DNA of 64,000 nt from CAG-411 sp963643465 (GTDB lineage: Bacteria; Bacillota; Clostridia; Lachnospirales; Lachnospiraceae): positions 62,001 through 126,000 of the forward strand of contig CAVIJT010000003.1 of the NCBI GenBank assembly GCA_963643465.1. The letters are read 5' to 3'. Position 1 is the first letter of the stretch. The number at the start of each line of letters is the position of its first letter. Below the pieces are notes generated by a model. It saw only the letters and a list, made by a program, of their open reading frames with translations, searched no databases and was not told the DNA's origin. The translations under genes and the position numbers were made by a program. Positions 18,065 to 26,245 of this stretch are shown here, in pieces.

Positions 18065-18100
18065 ATCTTTACCACATCTTTACCAGCACTGTGTTATAAT
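18065..18100 (+). promoter_or_regulatory. Promoter region with an 11-bp-spaced direct repeat before the KdpDE-like operon
   Basis: ATCTTTACCA occurs at 18065 and again at 18076, one helical turn apart, and a TATAAT box follows at 18095-18100. The repeats cover the place where a -35 would lie. Tandem repeats at 10-11-bp pitch over the -35 are the classic binding geometry of OmpR/PhoB-family regulators, the class encoded just downstream. Autoregulation is inferred. Confidence 0.5.
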
Positions 18101-18122
18101 ACAACCTGTATGGAGGAGTAAA

Positions 18123-19184
18123 ATGAAGAGAGTAAAACGATATATCAAGGAAATTCTGTTAGTGACAGGAATTTTACTGTTGGCATTTTTGACAAGTATT
18201 TTCCTACAGGATTGGTTTCGGGAAGAAACGTTAATTCCTACGGTGTTTGCGTTGGCAGTATTTTTAATTGCATTACTTACACAAGGTTACATATATGGAA
18301 TTGTGTCCTCTCTTATCAGTGTGCTGGCGGTAAATTTTGCATTTACCTTTCCGTATTTTAAATTTAATTTTAGTGTGCCGGAAAATTTGATTTCTGCAAT
18401 CATTATGTTGATGGTGACAATTCTTACCAGCACCCTTACTACAAAAATAAGAAAGCAGGAAAAGCTAAAGGCAGAGAGCGAAAAGGAAAAAATGCGCGCC
18501 AATTTATTGCGTGCGGTTTCTCACGATTTGCGCACACCGCTGACCACTATTTATGGTTCCAGTTTGGCTATGATGGAAAATTTTGATTGCATATCAAAGG
18601 AACAGCAGATGCAGTTGCTCGGTGGAATTTGTGAGGATGCAGACTGGCTTATGCGTATGGTGGAAAATTTGCTGTCGGTTACTCGAATTGATGGAAATGG
18701 TGCGAATTTAATTAAAACACCTATTGTATTGGAAGAACTTATTGATACGGTATTAGTAAAGTTTCGAAAACGATATCCGGCATATAGTGCAAATGTGGAC
18801 ATTCCAGAGGAGTTTATCAGTATTCCTATGGATGCGGTGTTAATTGAACAGGTTCTTGTAAACCTTTTAGAAAATGCGGTACAGCATGCCAAAGGAATGA
18901 CGGAGTTGACTTTGAAAGTGTACATTCTTGGAAATCGAGCCATCTTTGAGGTGGCAGACAATGGATGTGGAATTCCAAAAGAAATGCTTTCACACATTTT
19001 TACTGGTTATTTTGAAGTGCAGAATGCTCCTGTGGATCAAAAGAAACGGAGCATGGGAATTGGACTTTCCGTTTGTGCAACCATTATCAAAGCACATGGA
19101 GGAGCCATCAGTGCCAAGAATCAAAAAAGCGGAGGTGCAGTGTTCCGATTTTCGTTAGAGCTGGAGGATGAGCAGCATGAGTAG
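18123..19184 (+). CDS. Short KdpD-like sensor histidine kinase (DUF4118, HisKA, HATPase)
   Basis: At 353 residues this corresponds only to the C-terminal part of KdpD. It has four closely packed TM segments (residues ~10-105, the DUF4118 module with TFPYFKFNFSVPENLISA), then HisKA with RAVSHDLRTPL (phospho-acceptor about His134) and HATPase_c with EQVLVNLLENAVQHA, DNGCGIP and GIGLSVCATI. The N-terminal KdpD and USP-like cytosolic domains of true KdpD (~900 residues) are absent. Such short forms are common in Clostridia. It overlaps the downstream response regulator by 17 nt, indicating translational coupling. The ligand is unknown; no kdpFABC genes are in the window. Confidence 0.92.
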   Translation: MKRVKRYIKEILLVTGILLLAFLTSIFLQDWFREETLIPTVFALAVFLIALLTQGYIYGIVSSLISVLAVNFAFTFPYFKFNFSVPENLISAIIMLMVTILTSTLTTKIRKQEKLKAESEKEKMRANLLRAVSHDLRTPLTTIYGSSLAMMENFDCISKEQQMQLLGGICEDADWLMRMVENLLSVTRIDGNGANLIKTPIVLEELIDTVLVKFRKRYPAYSANVDIPEEFISIPMDAVLIEQVLVNLLENAVQHAKGMTELTLKVYILGNRAIFEVADNGCGIPKEMLSHIFTGYFEVQNAPVDQKKRSMGIGLSVCATIIKAHGGAISAKNQKSGGAVFRFSLELEDEQHE

Positions 19185-19884
19185 TAATAAATACAAAATT
19201 TTAATCATTGAGGATGAAACGAACATCTGTAATTTTGTGGGAACTATTTTGGAGACCAATGAATATCAAGTTTTGAAGGCAAAAAGCGGGGCGGAAGGAA
19301 AAATACTATTTGCATCCCATTGTCCGGATTTGGTTATTTTAGATTTGGGACTTCCCGATATGGATGGATTGGATTTTATTAAAAGTACAAGACAAAGCAG
19401 CAAAATTCCTATTATTGTATTATCAGCAAGGACCAATGAGAATGACAAAGTAGAAGCTCTTGATTTAGGGGCAAATGATTATGTGACAAAACCTTTTGGA
19501 ACAAAAGAATTGCTTGCAAGGGTGCGTTCTGCATTGCGAAACTGGTATCAAGGAATGGATTTGGAAGGACCTGCCAGTGAAACGTTTGTTATGGGAGAGC
19601 TGAAAATGGATTATGCCAAGCGGAAACTTTGGATAAAGGATGAAGAAGTGAAGCTGACACAGACAGAATACAATATTGTTGCATTGCTTACCAGACATGT
19701 GGGAAAGGTGTTGACCTATTCGGATATTATTAAGGAAGTTTGGGGGACATCGGATTCTGGAAGTGTGAAAAAGTTGCAAGTAAATATGGCAAACATACGA
19801 AAAAAACTGGGTTCCAGTCCGGGAGAAAATACATATATTTTCAATGAATTAGGAGTAGGATACCGAATGAAAGATCAAGAATAA
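19168..19884 (+). CDS. KdpE-like OmpR-family response regulator
   Basis: This 238-residue protein has an N-terminal receiver (IIEDETNICNF acidic pocket, VILDLGLP with phospho-acceptor about Asp59, VTKPF with the conserved Lys) and a C-terminal winged-helix DNA-binding domain (LTQTEYNIVALLTRHVGKVL, the LQVNMANIRKKLG recognition helix, GVGYRM end). It is the cognate partner of the overlapping KdpD-like kinase. Two ATGs (19168, 19177) are possible; both lie inside the kinase gene. A P-type ATPase gene starts 62 nt after its stop and may be co-transcribed. The expected binding sites are 11-bp-spaced direct repeats such as those at 18065. Confidence 0.93.
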   Translation: MSSMSSNKYKILIIEDETNICNFVGTILETNEYQVLKAKSGAEGKILFASHCPDLVILDLGLPDMDGLDFIKSTRQSSKIPIIVLSARTNENDKVEALDLGANDYVTKPFGTKELLARVRSALRNWYQGMDLEGPASETFVMGELKMDYAKRKLWIKDEEVKLTQTEYNIVALLTRHVGKVLTYSDIIKEVWGTSDSGSVKKLQVNMANIRKKLGSSPGENTYIFNELGVGYRMKDQE

Positions 19885-19946
19885 GGCTAAATAGCCAGTA
19901 TTTTGCATACACTCAAAATGTACAGAGAAAGGATGGAGGTAGCTGA

Positions 19947-22562
19947 ATGAAGGAAATATATCAGATGGAGGAAAAGGAACTGTACTCTTATATGGGTACG
20001 GATGCCAATGGACTGAGTGGAAAAGCGGCACAGAAAATATTAGAAGAAAAGGGTGCCAATGTTTTGCAGGAGGGAAAGAAAAAAAGTGTCCTGCAAGTAT
20101 TTTTGGAACAATTTTGTGACTTTCTTGTTATTATTTTAATTGTCGCAGCAGTCATTTCTATGCTTTCTGGAAATGTGGAAAGTACAGCGGTAATTGTGAT
20201 TGTAATTGTTTTAAATGCTATTTTGGGAACGGTGCAGTATGTAAAGGCAGAGAAATCATTGGATTCCCTAAAGGCATTGTCTTCTCCTTCGGCAAAAGTG
20301 TTAAGAGATGGAGAGAAGATAGAAATTCCGTCTAAGGATGTAGTGCCTGGTGACATTTTATTGTTGGAAGTGGGCGACATGATTGTAGCAGACGGTCGTA
20401 TTTTATCCAATTATTCTTTGCAGGTAAATGAAAGTTCTCTTACTGGTGAGTCCACAAATGTAGATAAAATGGAAACGGTTCTTGACGGAGAAGTGCCATT
20501 GGGAGACCGAGTGAATATGGTATATTCCGGTACATTAGTTACGTATGGTAGAGCAACCGTTATGGTAACCGGAACTGGTATGCACACAGAGATGGGTAAA
20601 ATTGCAGGGCTTATGAACGATACCAAGGAAAAGAGAACACCGTTGCAGGTAAGCCTGGATGATTTTGGTAAAAAACTTGCCATAGTTATTATGGTAATTT
20701 GTGCATTGGTTTTTGCATTAAGTCTTTATCAGAAAATGGAAGTATTGGATGCGTTAATGTTTGCTGTGGCATTGGCAGTAGCAGCTATTCCAGAAGCCTT
20801 AAGTTCTATTGTTACCATTGTGCAGGCAATGGGTACACAGAAGATGGCAGCGGACAATGCCATTATGAAGGAATTAAAAGCAGTAGAAAGTCTTGGTTGT
20901 GTTTCTGTTATTTGTTCCGATAAGACAGGAACCCTTACTCAAAATAAAATGACTGTAGAGGAAATTTATATCAATGGAGCCTGTTGTAAATCAGAGGATT
21001 TGGATTTGAAAGAATCTCTTCACCGCTATTTATTATATGGAGCAATTTTAAATAATGATTCCAGCATTAGCAATGGAAAGGGAATTGGTGATCCTACCGA
21101 ATACTGTTTGCTTACTATGGCACAGAATGCGGGTCTTACAGAAGCTGGAATTTCAGAGGAAAATATTCGAAGCATGATGCCAAGATTAGAGGAAATTCCA
21201 TTTGACTCTGACCGAAAATTGATGAGTACCAAGTATCGTATTCATGGAATACCAACTGTTTTGACAAAAGGAGCGGTGGATGTATTATTAAATCGTACCT
21301 GCAACATTGCTACAAAAGATGGTGTGCGTCAATTAACCGAGCAGGATAGAAAAGCCATTTTAGAGCAGAATCAGACTTTCTCGGAAAATGGTCTGCGAGT
21401 GTTGGCATTTGGTTATAAGGAAGTGCCGGAGGACGATAATCTTTCACTGGAAAATGAAACCGATTTCACCTTTGTTGGTTTGGTTTCCATGATGGACCCA
21501 CCAAGAGAAGAATCGAAAAAAGCAGTGGCAGATGCAAAGAGTGCCGGAATTAAAACGATTATGATTACTGGTGACCATAAAGTGACTGCTACAGCTATAG
21601 CAAAGCAAATTGGTATTTTTGAAGAGGGAGATATGGCAGTAACCGGACAGGAATTGGATGCTATGTCAGATAGTGAACTGGATAATACCTTAGAGAAAAT
21701 TTCTGTTTATGCCAGAGTGTCTCCTGAAAATAAAATTCGAATTGTAGACGCATGGCAAAGAAAAGGAAATATCGTGTCTATGACAGGAGATGGTGTAAAC
21801 GATGCCCCTGCTTTGAAAAAGGCAGATATTGGTGTAGCCATGGGAATTACTGGAACTGAAGTATCAAAGGATGCAGCTGCTATGATTTTGTCCGATGACA
21901 ATTTTGCAACAATTATCAAAGCTGTATTAAATGGTAGAAATGTATATCGAAACATTAAAAATGCCATTCAATTTTTGCTTTCCGGTAACATGGCAGGAAT
22001 TCTTACAGTGTTATATTGTTCCTTGATGGCATTACCAGCACCGTTTGAGGCAGTGCATTTGTTATTTATCAATTTACTTACAGACTCATTACCAGCTCTT
22101 GCTATTGGAATGGAGCCTTCCGATGAGTCGCTGTTAAAGAAGAAACCAAGAGATCCAAAAGAGGGAATTTTAACAAAGAATTTCTTATTACAGTTAGTTT
22201 GGTATGGTGGCTTGATTGCAGTATCAACCATGGCAGCGTTCTATATGGGATTAAAGACCGATGCGGCTACTGCAGCAACGATGGCATTTGCAACATTAAC
22301 ATTGGCAAGATTGTTCCACGGATTTAACTGTAGAAGTGATAAGTTTATTGGAAAAATCGGCTTTACAAGTAACAAGTGGAGTATAGCAGCTTTCTTTACT
22401 GGAGTTGCATTGCTTGCGATGGTTCTGTTTGTTCCATTTTTAAAACGAGTATTTTTGATAGCTACGCTTACAAGCAATCAAATTATTTGGATTGGAGTGT
22501 TGGCATTAATTCCAACCATTTTTATTCAGATTGGGAAAGTAATTCGTCAACACGCTTCATAA
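19947..22562 (+). CDS. P2-type cation-transporting ATPase (Ca2+-type, PMCA/SERCA-like)
   Basis: This 871-residue protein has the full P-type ATPase layout: N-terminal cation-ATPase domain, TM1-2, actuator domain with the LTGES motif, TM3-4, phosphorylation site SDKTGTLTQNK (phospho-acceptor about Asp325), nucleotide-binding domain, TGD, the hinge MTGDGVNDAPALKKADIGVAMG, and six C-terminal TM segments. TM6 carries NLLTDSLPALAIG, as in Ca2+-pumping P2A/P2B enzymes. The TM4 site reads AAIPEALSS rather than the usual AAIPEGLP, keeping the key Glu but losing the second Pro. Ca2+ or Mn2+ export is likely; specificity is inferred. It directly follows a KdpDE-like two-component system, which normally governs a K+ pump, and it is not KdpB. 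Confidence 0.92.
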   Translation: MKEIYQMEEKELYSYMGTDANGLSGKAAQKILEEKGANVLQEGKKKSVLQVFLEQFCDFLVIILIVAAVISMLSGNVESTAVIVIVIVLNAILGTVQYVKAEKSLDSLKALSSPSAKVLRDGEKIEIPSKDVVPGDILLLEVGDMIVADGRILSNYSLQVNESSLTGESTNVDKMETVLDGEVPLGDRVNMVYSGTLVTYGRATVMVTGTGMHTEMGKIAGLMNDTKEKRTPLQVSLDDFGKKLAIVIMVICALVFALSLYQKMEVLDALMFAVALAVAAIPEALSSIVTIVQAMGTQKMAADNAIMKELKAVESLGCVSVICSDKTGTLTQNKMTVEEIYINGACCKSEDLDLKESLHRYLLYGAILNNDSSISNGKGIGDPTEYCLLTMAQNAGLTEAGISEENIRSMMPRLEEIPFDSDRKLMSTKYRIHGIPTVLTKGAVDVLLNRTCNIATKDGVRQLTEQDRKAILEQNQTFSENGLRVLAFGYKEVPEDDNLSLENETDFTFVGLVSMMDPPREESKKAVADAKSAGIKTIMITGDHKVTATAIAKQIGIFEEGDMAVTGQELDAMSDSELDNTLEKISVYARVSPENKIRIVDAWQRKGNIVSMTGDGVNDAPALKKADIGVAMGITGTEVSKDAAAMILSDDNFATIIKAVLNGRNVYRNIKNAIQFLLSGNMAGILTVLYCSLMALPAPFEAVHLLFINLLTDSLPALAIGMEPSDESLLKKKPRDPKEGILTKNFLLQLVWYGGLIAVSTMAAFYMGLKTDAATAATMAFATLTLARLFHGFNCRSDKFIGKIGFTSNKWSIAAFFTGVALLAMVLFVPFLKRVFLIATLTSNQIIWIGVLALIPTIFIQIGKVIRQHAS

Positions 22563-22571
22563 GAAGTTGTA

Positions 22572-22609
22572 AAACTGTGCAGGGAGATAAAACCCTGCAC
22601 AGTTTTTTT
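22572..22609 (+). terminator. Strong intrinsic terminator after the P-type ATPase
   Basis: A 12-bp perfect stem AACTGTGCAGGG / CCCTGCACAGTT with an 8-nt loop, followed by TTTTTTT. Confidence 0.93.
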
Positions 22610-22796
22610 CGTTTACTTTGAGAGCGTATTTGTTTTGGATTTACCTTGGTAAAAGATAAAAATAGTCTACCATTTCCATTCCTTTCGTTGTATAATAAGT
22701 CTGTCGTGGGGACACTTCCTTATATATAAGGTGTTTTATAACAGCTTTATTTTGGAACACATAGTAATTGGTGTAAGAGAAAGGAAAAAGAAAGCG

Positions 22797-24431
22797 ATGA
22801 TGAACAACAAGTTAAAGAAACTGACCTGTGTTGCTTTAGCCACTGTAATGGCATTTAGTGGTATGCAGGTACAGACCGAAAAAGTACAAGCGTCAACAGC
22901 GACAGAGATGGATACAGAGGAAGAAAACGAGAAAACAGCAGTTAGTTTTACAGTGGAATTGTCAGAAGAACGAACTATTTTGGAAGGAAATGTTCCAGAG
23001 AATACAGATGTAAAAATAACAAATGTAAGTTTTGAAGATGGCAGTAAAGAGGAAGTTGTATCGGATATTAGTCAGGTATTTGTTTCTTTAGAAAATGGCT
23101 ATGTATATAAATTAGGTGAAAATGTATTGTATGTTACATATATGGGATGCACACAAACAATTACAGTTTCTACCAAAGTTGACCAAGTTGTATCTATGAG
23201 CGCAATACAGAGTAACCATGCAATTTGCGACGGAGATACTTTGCGTAAGAGTGATTTTGATGTAGTTGCTTATTACGCATCTGGTAAAATTGATAGCAAC
23301 TATATCGACTATGAAATTGTAGATACAGTTGTAACAGAGACTACAAAATCTGCAACATTGAGAAATCCAAATGGAGTAGAGATTGTTGTGGATATAACGT
23401 TAGCACCATTAGAGCCAAAGAGTATGGTTGTGTCTTATAGTGGAGTAACCGTAAAGGAAGGCTGTCAGGTAGAAAAAGACAACTTTGAAGTTATTCTTAT
23501 TTATAACAATGGAAAAGAAAGCATATTAGAACAAGATGAGTATGATTTAATCTATGATGAGATTGTTGGAAATCGTTTCAATGCAGTAGAAGTGGTTTAT
23601 AAAGCAAATACAGATATTTGTGATACTGTTTATGTATGGGGTGAATCAGAGATGGAGGTTGTAATACCAACTCCAGCCACAACACCAGCTATAACGGATG
23701 ATGGCAACAAAGAAACGCAAAATCCGGAAAGTACACCGGAAATTACCATGGAGCCGGAACATACCACAAGCGTACCAACTACAACACAGCCTGCTGAAAC
23801 ACCAAGTGTAACAGCAACAGTAACTCCAAGCGCAATTGCAAGCCAACCCCCAAGTGCAGAGGTAAGTGCTACACCAGTTGTAGATAATAGTAACGCATCT
23901 GCTGGGCAAGTGACAACGGGAGCGGCTGTTACGACGGAAACTGCAATTCCAGCTACAGAAGCACCAGATGTTATAAAAAATAGTAAGACAAGCATTACAT
24001 TAGGTGTTGGTGAGACTGTTAAGATTACTATGGACGGAGCGGAAACGGTTACTTATGAAACAAGCAATAGCAAGATTTTAACTGTAACGAAAAATGGTGT
24101 TGTAACAGCGAAAAAGGTTGGTAAAGCAAAGATTGTAGCAACCGATGAAAAAGGAAATACAAAGACTTGTACAATAACTGTTAAGAAAGCGCCTAAGAAA
24201 GTAAAAGTAAACTTTACAAAGAAAACAATGAAGAAGGGCAAAAAAGCCACAATCAAAGTAAGTTTTGCAAAAGGTTACTACAGCAATAAAAATACGTTCA
24301 AGAGCAGCAATAAAAAAGTTGCTACTGTAAACAGCAAGGGCGTGATTACCGCTAAGAAAAAAGGTACTTGCAAGATTACCGTAAAAACATTTAATGGTAA
24401 AAAAGCAGTCATTAAGATTATTGTAAAATAA
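22797..24431 (+). CDS. Secreted surface protein with Thr/Pro-rich linker and tandem Big_2 domains
   Basis: The start at 22797 follows a purine-rich AAAGGAAAAAG site and opens into a Sec signal peptide ending near KVQAS, giving 544 residues. The N-terminal half has repeated Ig-like beta modules of the bacterial Big_3/Big_4 type (VSYSGVTVKEGCQVEKDNFE; AYYASGKIDS). A ~100-residue Thr/Pro/Ser/Ala linker follows. The C-terminal ~150 residues are two bacterial Ig-like group 2 repeats, each with the SSNKKVATVNSKGVITAKKK-type signature, and are very Lys-rich, which suggests ionic attachment to wall polymers. There is no LPxTG. A TATAAT at 22691-22696 marks a probable promoter ~100 nt upstream. A structural or adhesive surface role is inferred. 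Confidence 0.88.
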   Translation: MMNNKLKKLTCVALATVMAFSGMQVQTEKVQASTATEMDTEEENEKTAVSFTVELSEERTILEGNVPENTDVKITNVSFEDGSKEEVVSDISQVFVSLENGYVYKLGENVLYVTYMGCTQTITVSTKVDQVVSMSAIQSNHAICDGDTLRKSDFDVVAYYASGKIDSNYIDYEIVDTVVTETTKSATLRNPNGVEIVVDITLAPLEPKSMVVSYSGVTVKEGCQVEKDNFEVILIYNNGKESILEQDEYDLIYDEIVGNRFNAVEVVYKANTDICDTVYVWGESEMEVVIPTPATTPAITDDGNKETQNPESTPEITMEPEHTTSVPTTTQPAETPSVTATVTPSAIASQPPSAEVSATPVVDNSNASAGQVTTGAAVTTETAIPATEAPDVIKNSKTSITLGVGETVKITMDGAETVTYETSNSKILTVTKNGVVTAKKVGKAKIVATDEKGNTKTCTITVKKAPKKVKVNFTKKTMKKGKKATIKVSFAKGYYSNKNTFKSSNKKVATVNSKGVITAKKKGTCKITVKTFNGKKAVIKIIVK

Positions 24432-24450
24432 CTAGAGTTGAGACAGAAAA

Positions 24451-24490
24451 AGTGCAAACCCTGTTAAGTAATTAGGGTTTGCACTTTGCT
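24451..24490. terminator. Bidirectional terminator between convergent surface-protein genes
   Basis: Stem AGTGCAAACCCT / AGGGTTTGCACT with an 11-nt loop lies between the stops of the Big_2 gene and the minus-strand LRR gene. The preceding A-run serves the minus strand. Confidence 0.85.
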
Positions 24491-26232
24491 TATTTTATTC
24501 TTTTGAAAACAACCGTTTTTGCAGCTCCGGCAGCTTTGATAAATTTCTTGTATTTCTTTAACTTAGTGCTTGGAACTTTAATGGTTGCTTTGGCGTTGAT
24601 TTTCTTAAACGCATTTTTACCAATGGATTTCTTGGTTAATCCAGTTGTTCGGATGGTGATTTTTGAAAGTTTTTTACATCCTTTGAATGCGTTGGCATTG
24701 ATTTTCGTAATATTTTTTCCAATTACTACTTTTTTCAATTTTTTATTTCCTGCAAATGCACCGTTTGCAATGGTAGTTACTTTGAATGTGTGATTTTCAA
24801 TAGTAACTTTGGCAGGAATTGTGGCAGATGTGCGAGTGGTCTTTATTGGACACAAATAAGCCACTGTGCCAATTGTACCATCTGTACCAACGTTATTATT
24901 TATTTTAATGACACGATACTGTGCATTAGAAGCAGTATGATACCAAACAGAACCTTTCGTAATATCCGTTGTTGTGGAAGTTGGTGTTTGTACCGGAGCT
25001 GTGGTAGTAGTGTTTGGCACTTGTGTAGGAACAACGGTAGGTGCGGCTGTAGCAGCAGTTACTTTTTGCGTAGGAATGACGGTAGGAGTCATTGTTGTAG
25101 TGTTTGCTGTTTGTGTAGGAGCTACCGTTGGTGTTGCGGTTGTGGCAACGATTGTTTGTGTAGGAACCACAGTAAAAGTAGTTACTGGTGTTGTAGTAAA
25201 TGTTGGTGGCTCTGTTTCTGTTGCCGAAGTAACACTTGGAGTAGCTGTTGGTGTACTTGTAGGTGCTGTAGTTGGCGTAGTTTCTGAGATTGTTCCATCA
25301 CTGGAAACAGTACCTGCATACTGATAAATGTCCGTTTTTGTTAAGTTGATGGTAACGGCAGCACGAACTGCATTTCCTGCATAGGCAACCGAATATCCCT
25401 TTGTATAAACTTCTCCTGACTGCTGGATGTACTTGGCAGTTAAGTTTGTATTTCCGTTGGTAGAGGTCCACCAATTACATGCTCCAAGGGCATCTTGATG
25501 TGCGCCCATTGCTTGTGCATAGGTACTGGCTTTACAGGTTCTATTGTCTGGAGCATCAAATCCGTAAATGGAGTTATTTTTAAGCTCTTCCTCAGACAAA
25601 ATAGTAACTTTGTCATTGTTTGTGGAAATTAGAGCATTCTGTTCCTGACTGCTGAATGCAGTGTCCACAAAGTTGTTGGAACTATAATCTACTTTTGCTT
25701 GATTTTCAGAGCTATTTCCACCATTTAGCCAGCTTTTTAGGGAACTTTTATCCCAAGATACTTCCCTTGCTTCTTGATTGTATTTTTGCGTATCAAGAGC
25801 AACATCTGAAATCATGTAAGCAGACTGATTTTCTACTTTTATAACACGCCATTTGATTGGCTCAAATTTAAAATAGTGGTAGGTATCCGCATTCCATTGA
25901 TAAGAAGTTCCGGTGCTGGTAGCATGGTCTTTTTTCAGTCTTTTGTAAGTGATATTGTCAATCGTCAGTGTGTTATCGGTATTCCAATTTGTGGCAGATT
26001 GTAAAATTTGGTAAGTGTTAGGGTCTGTGGTGGTAGTTACTTCTCCCTGTGGGTAACTTCCAAAATAAATACAATCCCATGTGATGGTGTTACCAAGTAC
26101 CGGTGACTCAATGGTAGTATCTTCCACAGCTTTGACCGTATTTGTATAGTTTGTTGCCGGCAGGCTAGATACACCAAGCAATAAGGAGAGTGCGCCAATA
26201 CCGAGTGTTTTCATATACTTTTTCTTTCTCAT
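24490..26232 (-). CDS. Secreted protein with DUF6273-like domain, Thr/Pro linker and BspA-type LRRs
   Basis: This 580-residue protein has a Sec signal peptide (GIGALSLLLGVSSLPA). Residues ~45-310 match my memory of DUF6273, recognisable by IYFGSYPQGE, PIKWRVI, a long middle with SLKSWLN and the end block AVRAAVTINL. A ~90-residue Thr/Pro/Ala linker repeats short units of the TATPTVAPTQT kind. The C-terminus (~480-580) has BspA/LRR_5-type leucine-rich repeats (ITKINANAFKGCKKLSKITI) in a Lys-rich context. This architecture is common in Lachnospiraceae surface proteins of unknown role. It follows the metallophosphoesterase gene by 13 nt with GGAGG before its ATG, so the two form an operon. Confidence 0.87.
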   Translation of the reverse strand: MRKKKYMKTLGIGALSLLLGVSSLPATNYTNTVKAVEDTTIESPVLGNTITWDCIYFGSYPQGEVTTTTDPNTYQILQSATNWNTDNTLTIDNITYKRLKKDHATSTGTSYQWNADTYHYFKFEPIKWRVIKVENQSAYMISDVALDTQKYNQEAREVSWDKSSLKSWLNGGNSSENQAKVDYSSNNFVDTAFSSQEQNALISTNNDKVTILSEEELKNNSIYGFDAPDNRTCKASTYAQAMGAHQDALGACNWWTSTNGNTNLTAKYIQQSGEVYTKGYSVAYAGNAVRAAVTINLTKTDIYQYAGTVSSDGTISETTPTTAPTSTPTATPSVTSATETEPPTFTTTPVTTFTVVPTQTIVATTATPTVAPTQTANTTTMTPTVIPTQKVTAATAAPTVVPTQVPNTTTTAPVQTPTSTTTDITKGSVWYHTASNAQYRVIKINNNVGTDGTIGTVAYLCPIKTTRTSATIPAKVTIENHTFKVTTIANGAFAGNKKLKKVVIGKNITKINANAFKGCKKLSKITIRTTGLTKKSIGKNAFKKINAKATIKVPSTKLKKYKKFIKAAGAAKTVVFKRIK

Positions 26233-26245
26233 AGATGCAACCTCC

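Noticed and set aside
24790..25324. Long plus-strand open frames opposite the LRR-protein gene
   Set aside because: They are antisense images of the Thr/Pro-rich linker (Val/Gly and Cys/Ser-rich translations), with no start signals.
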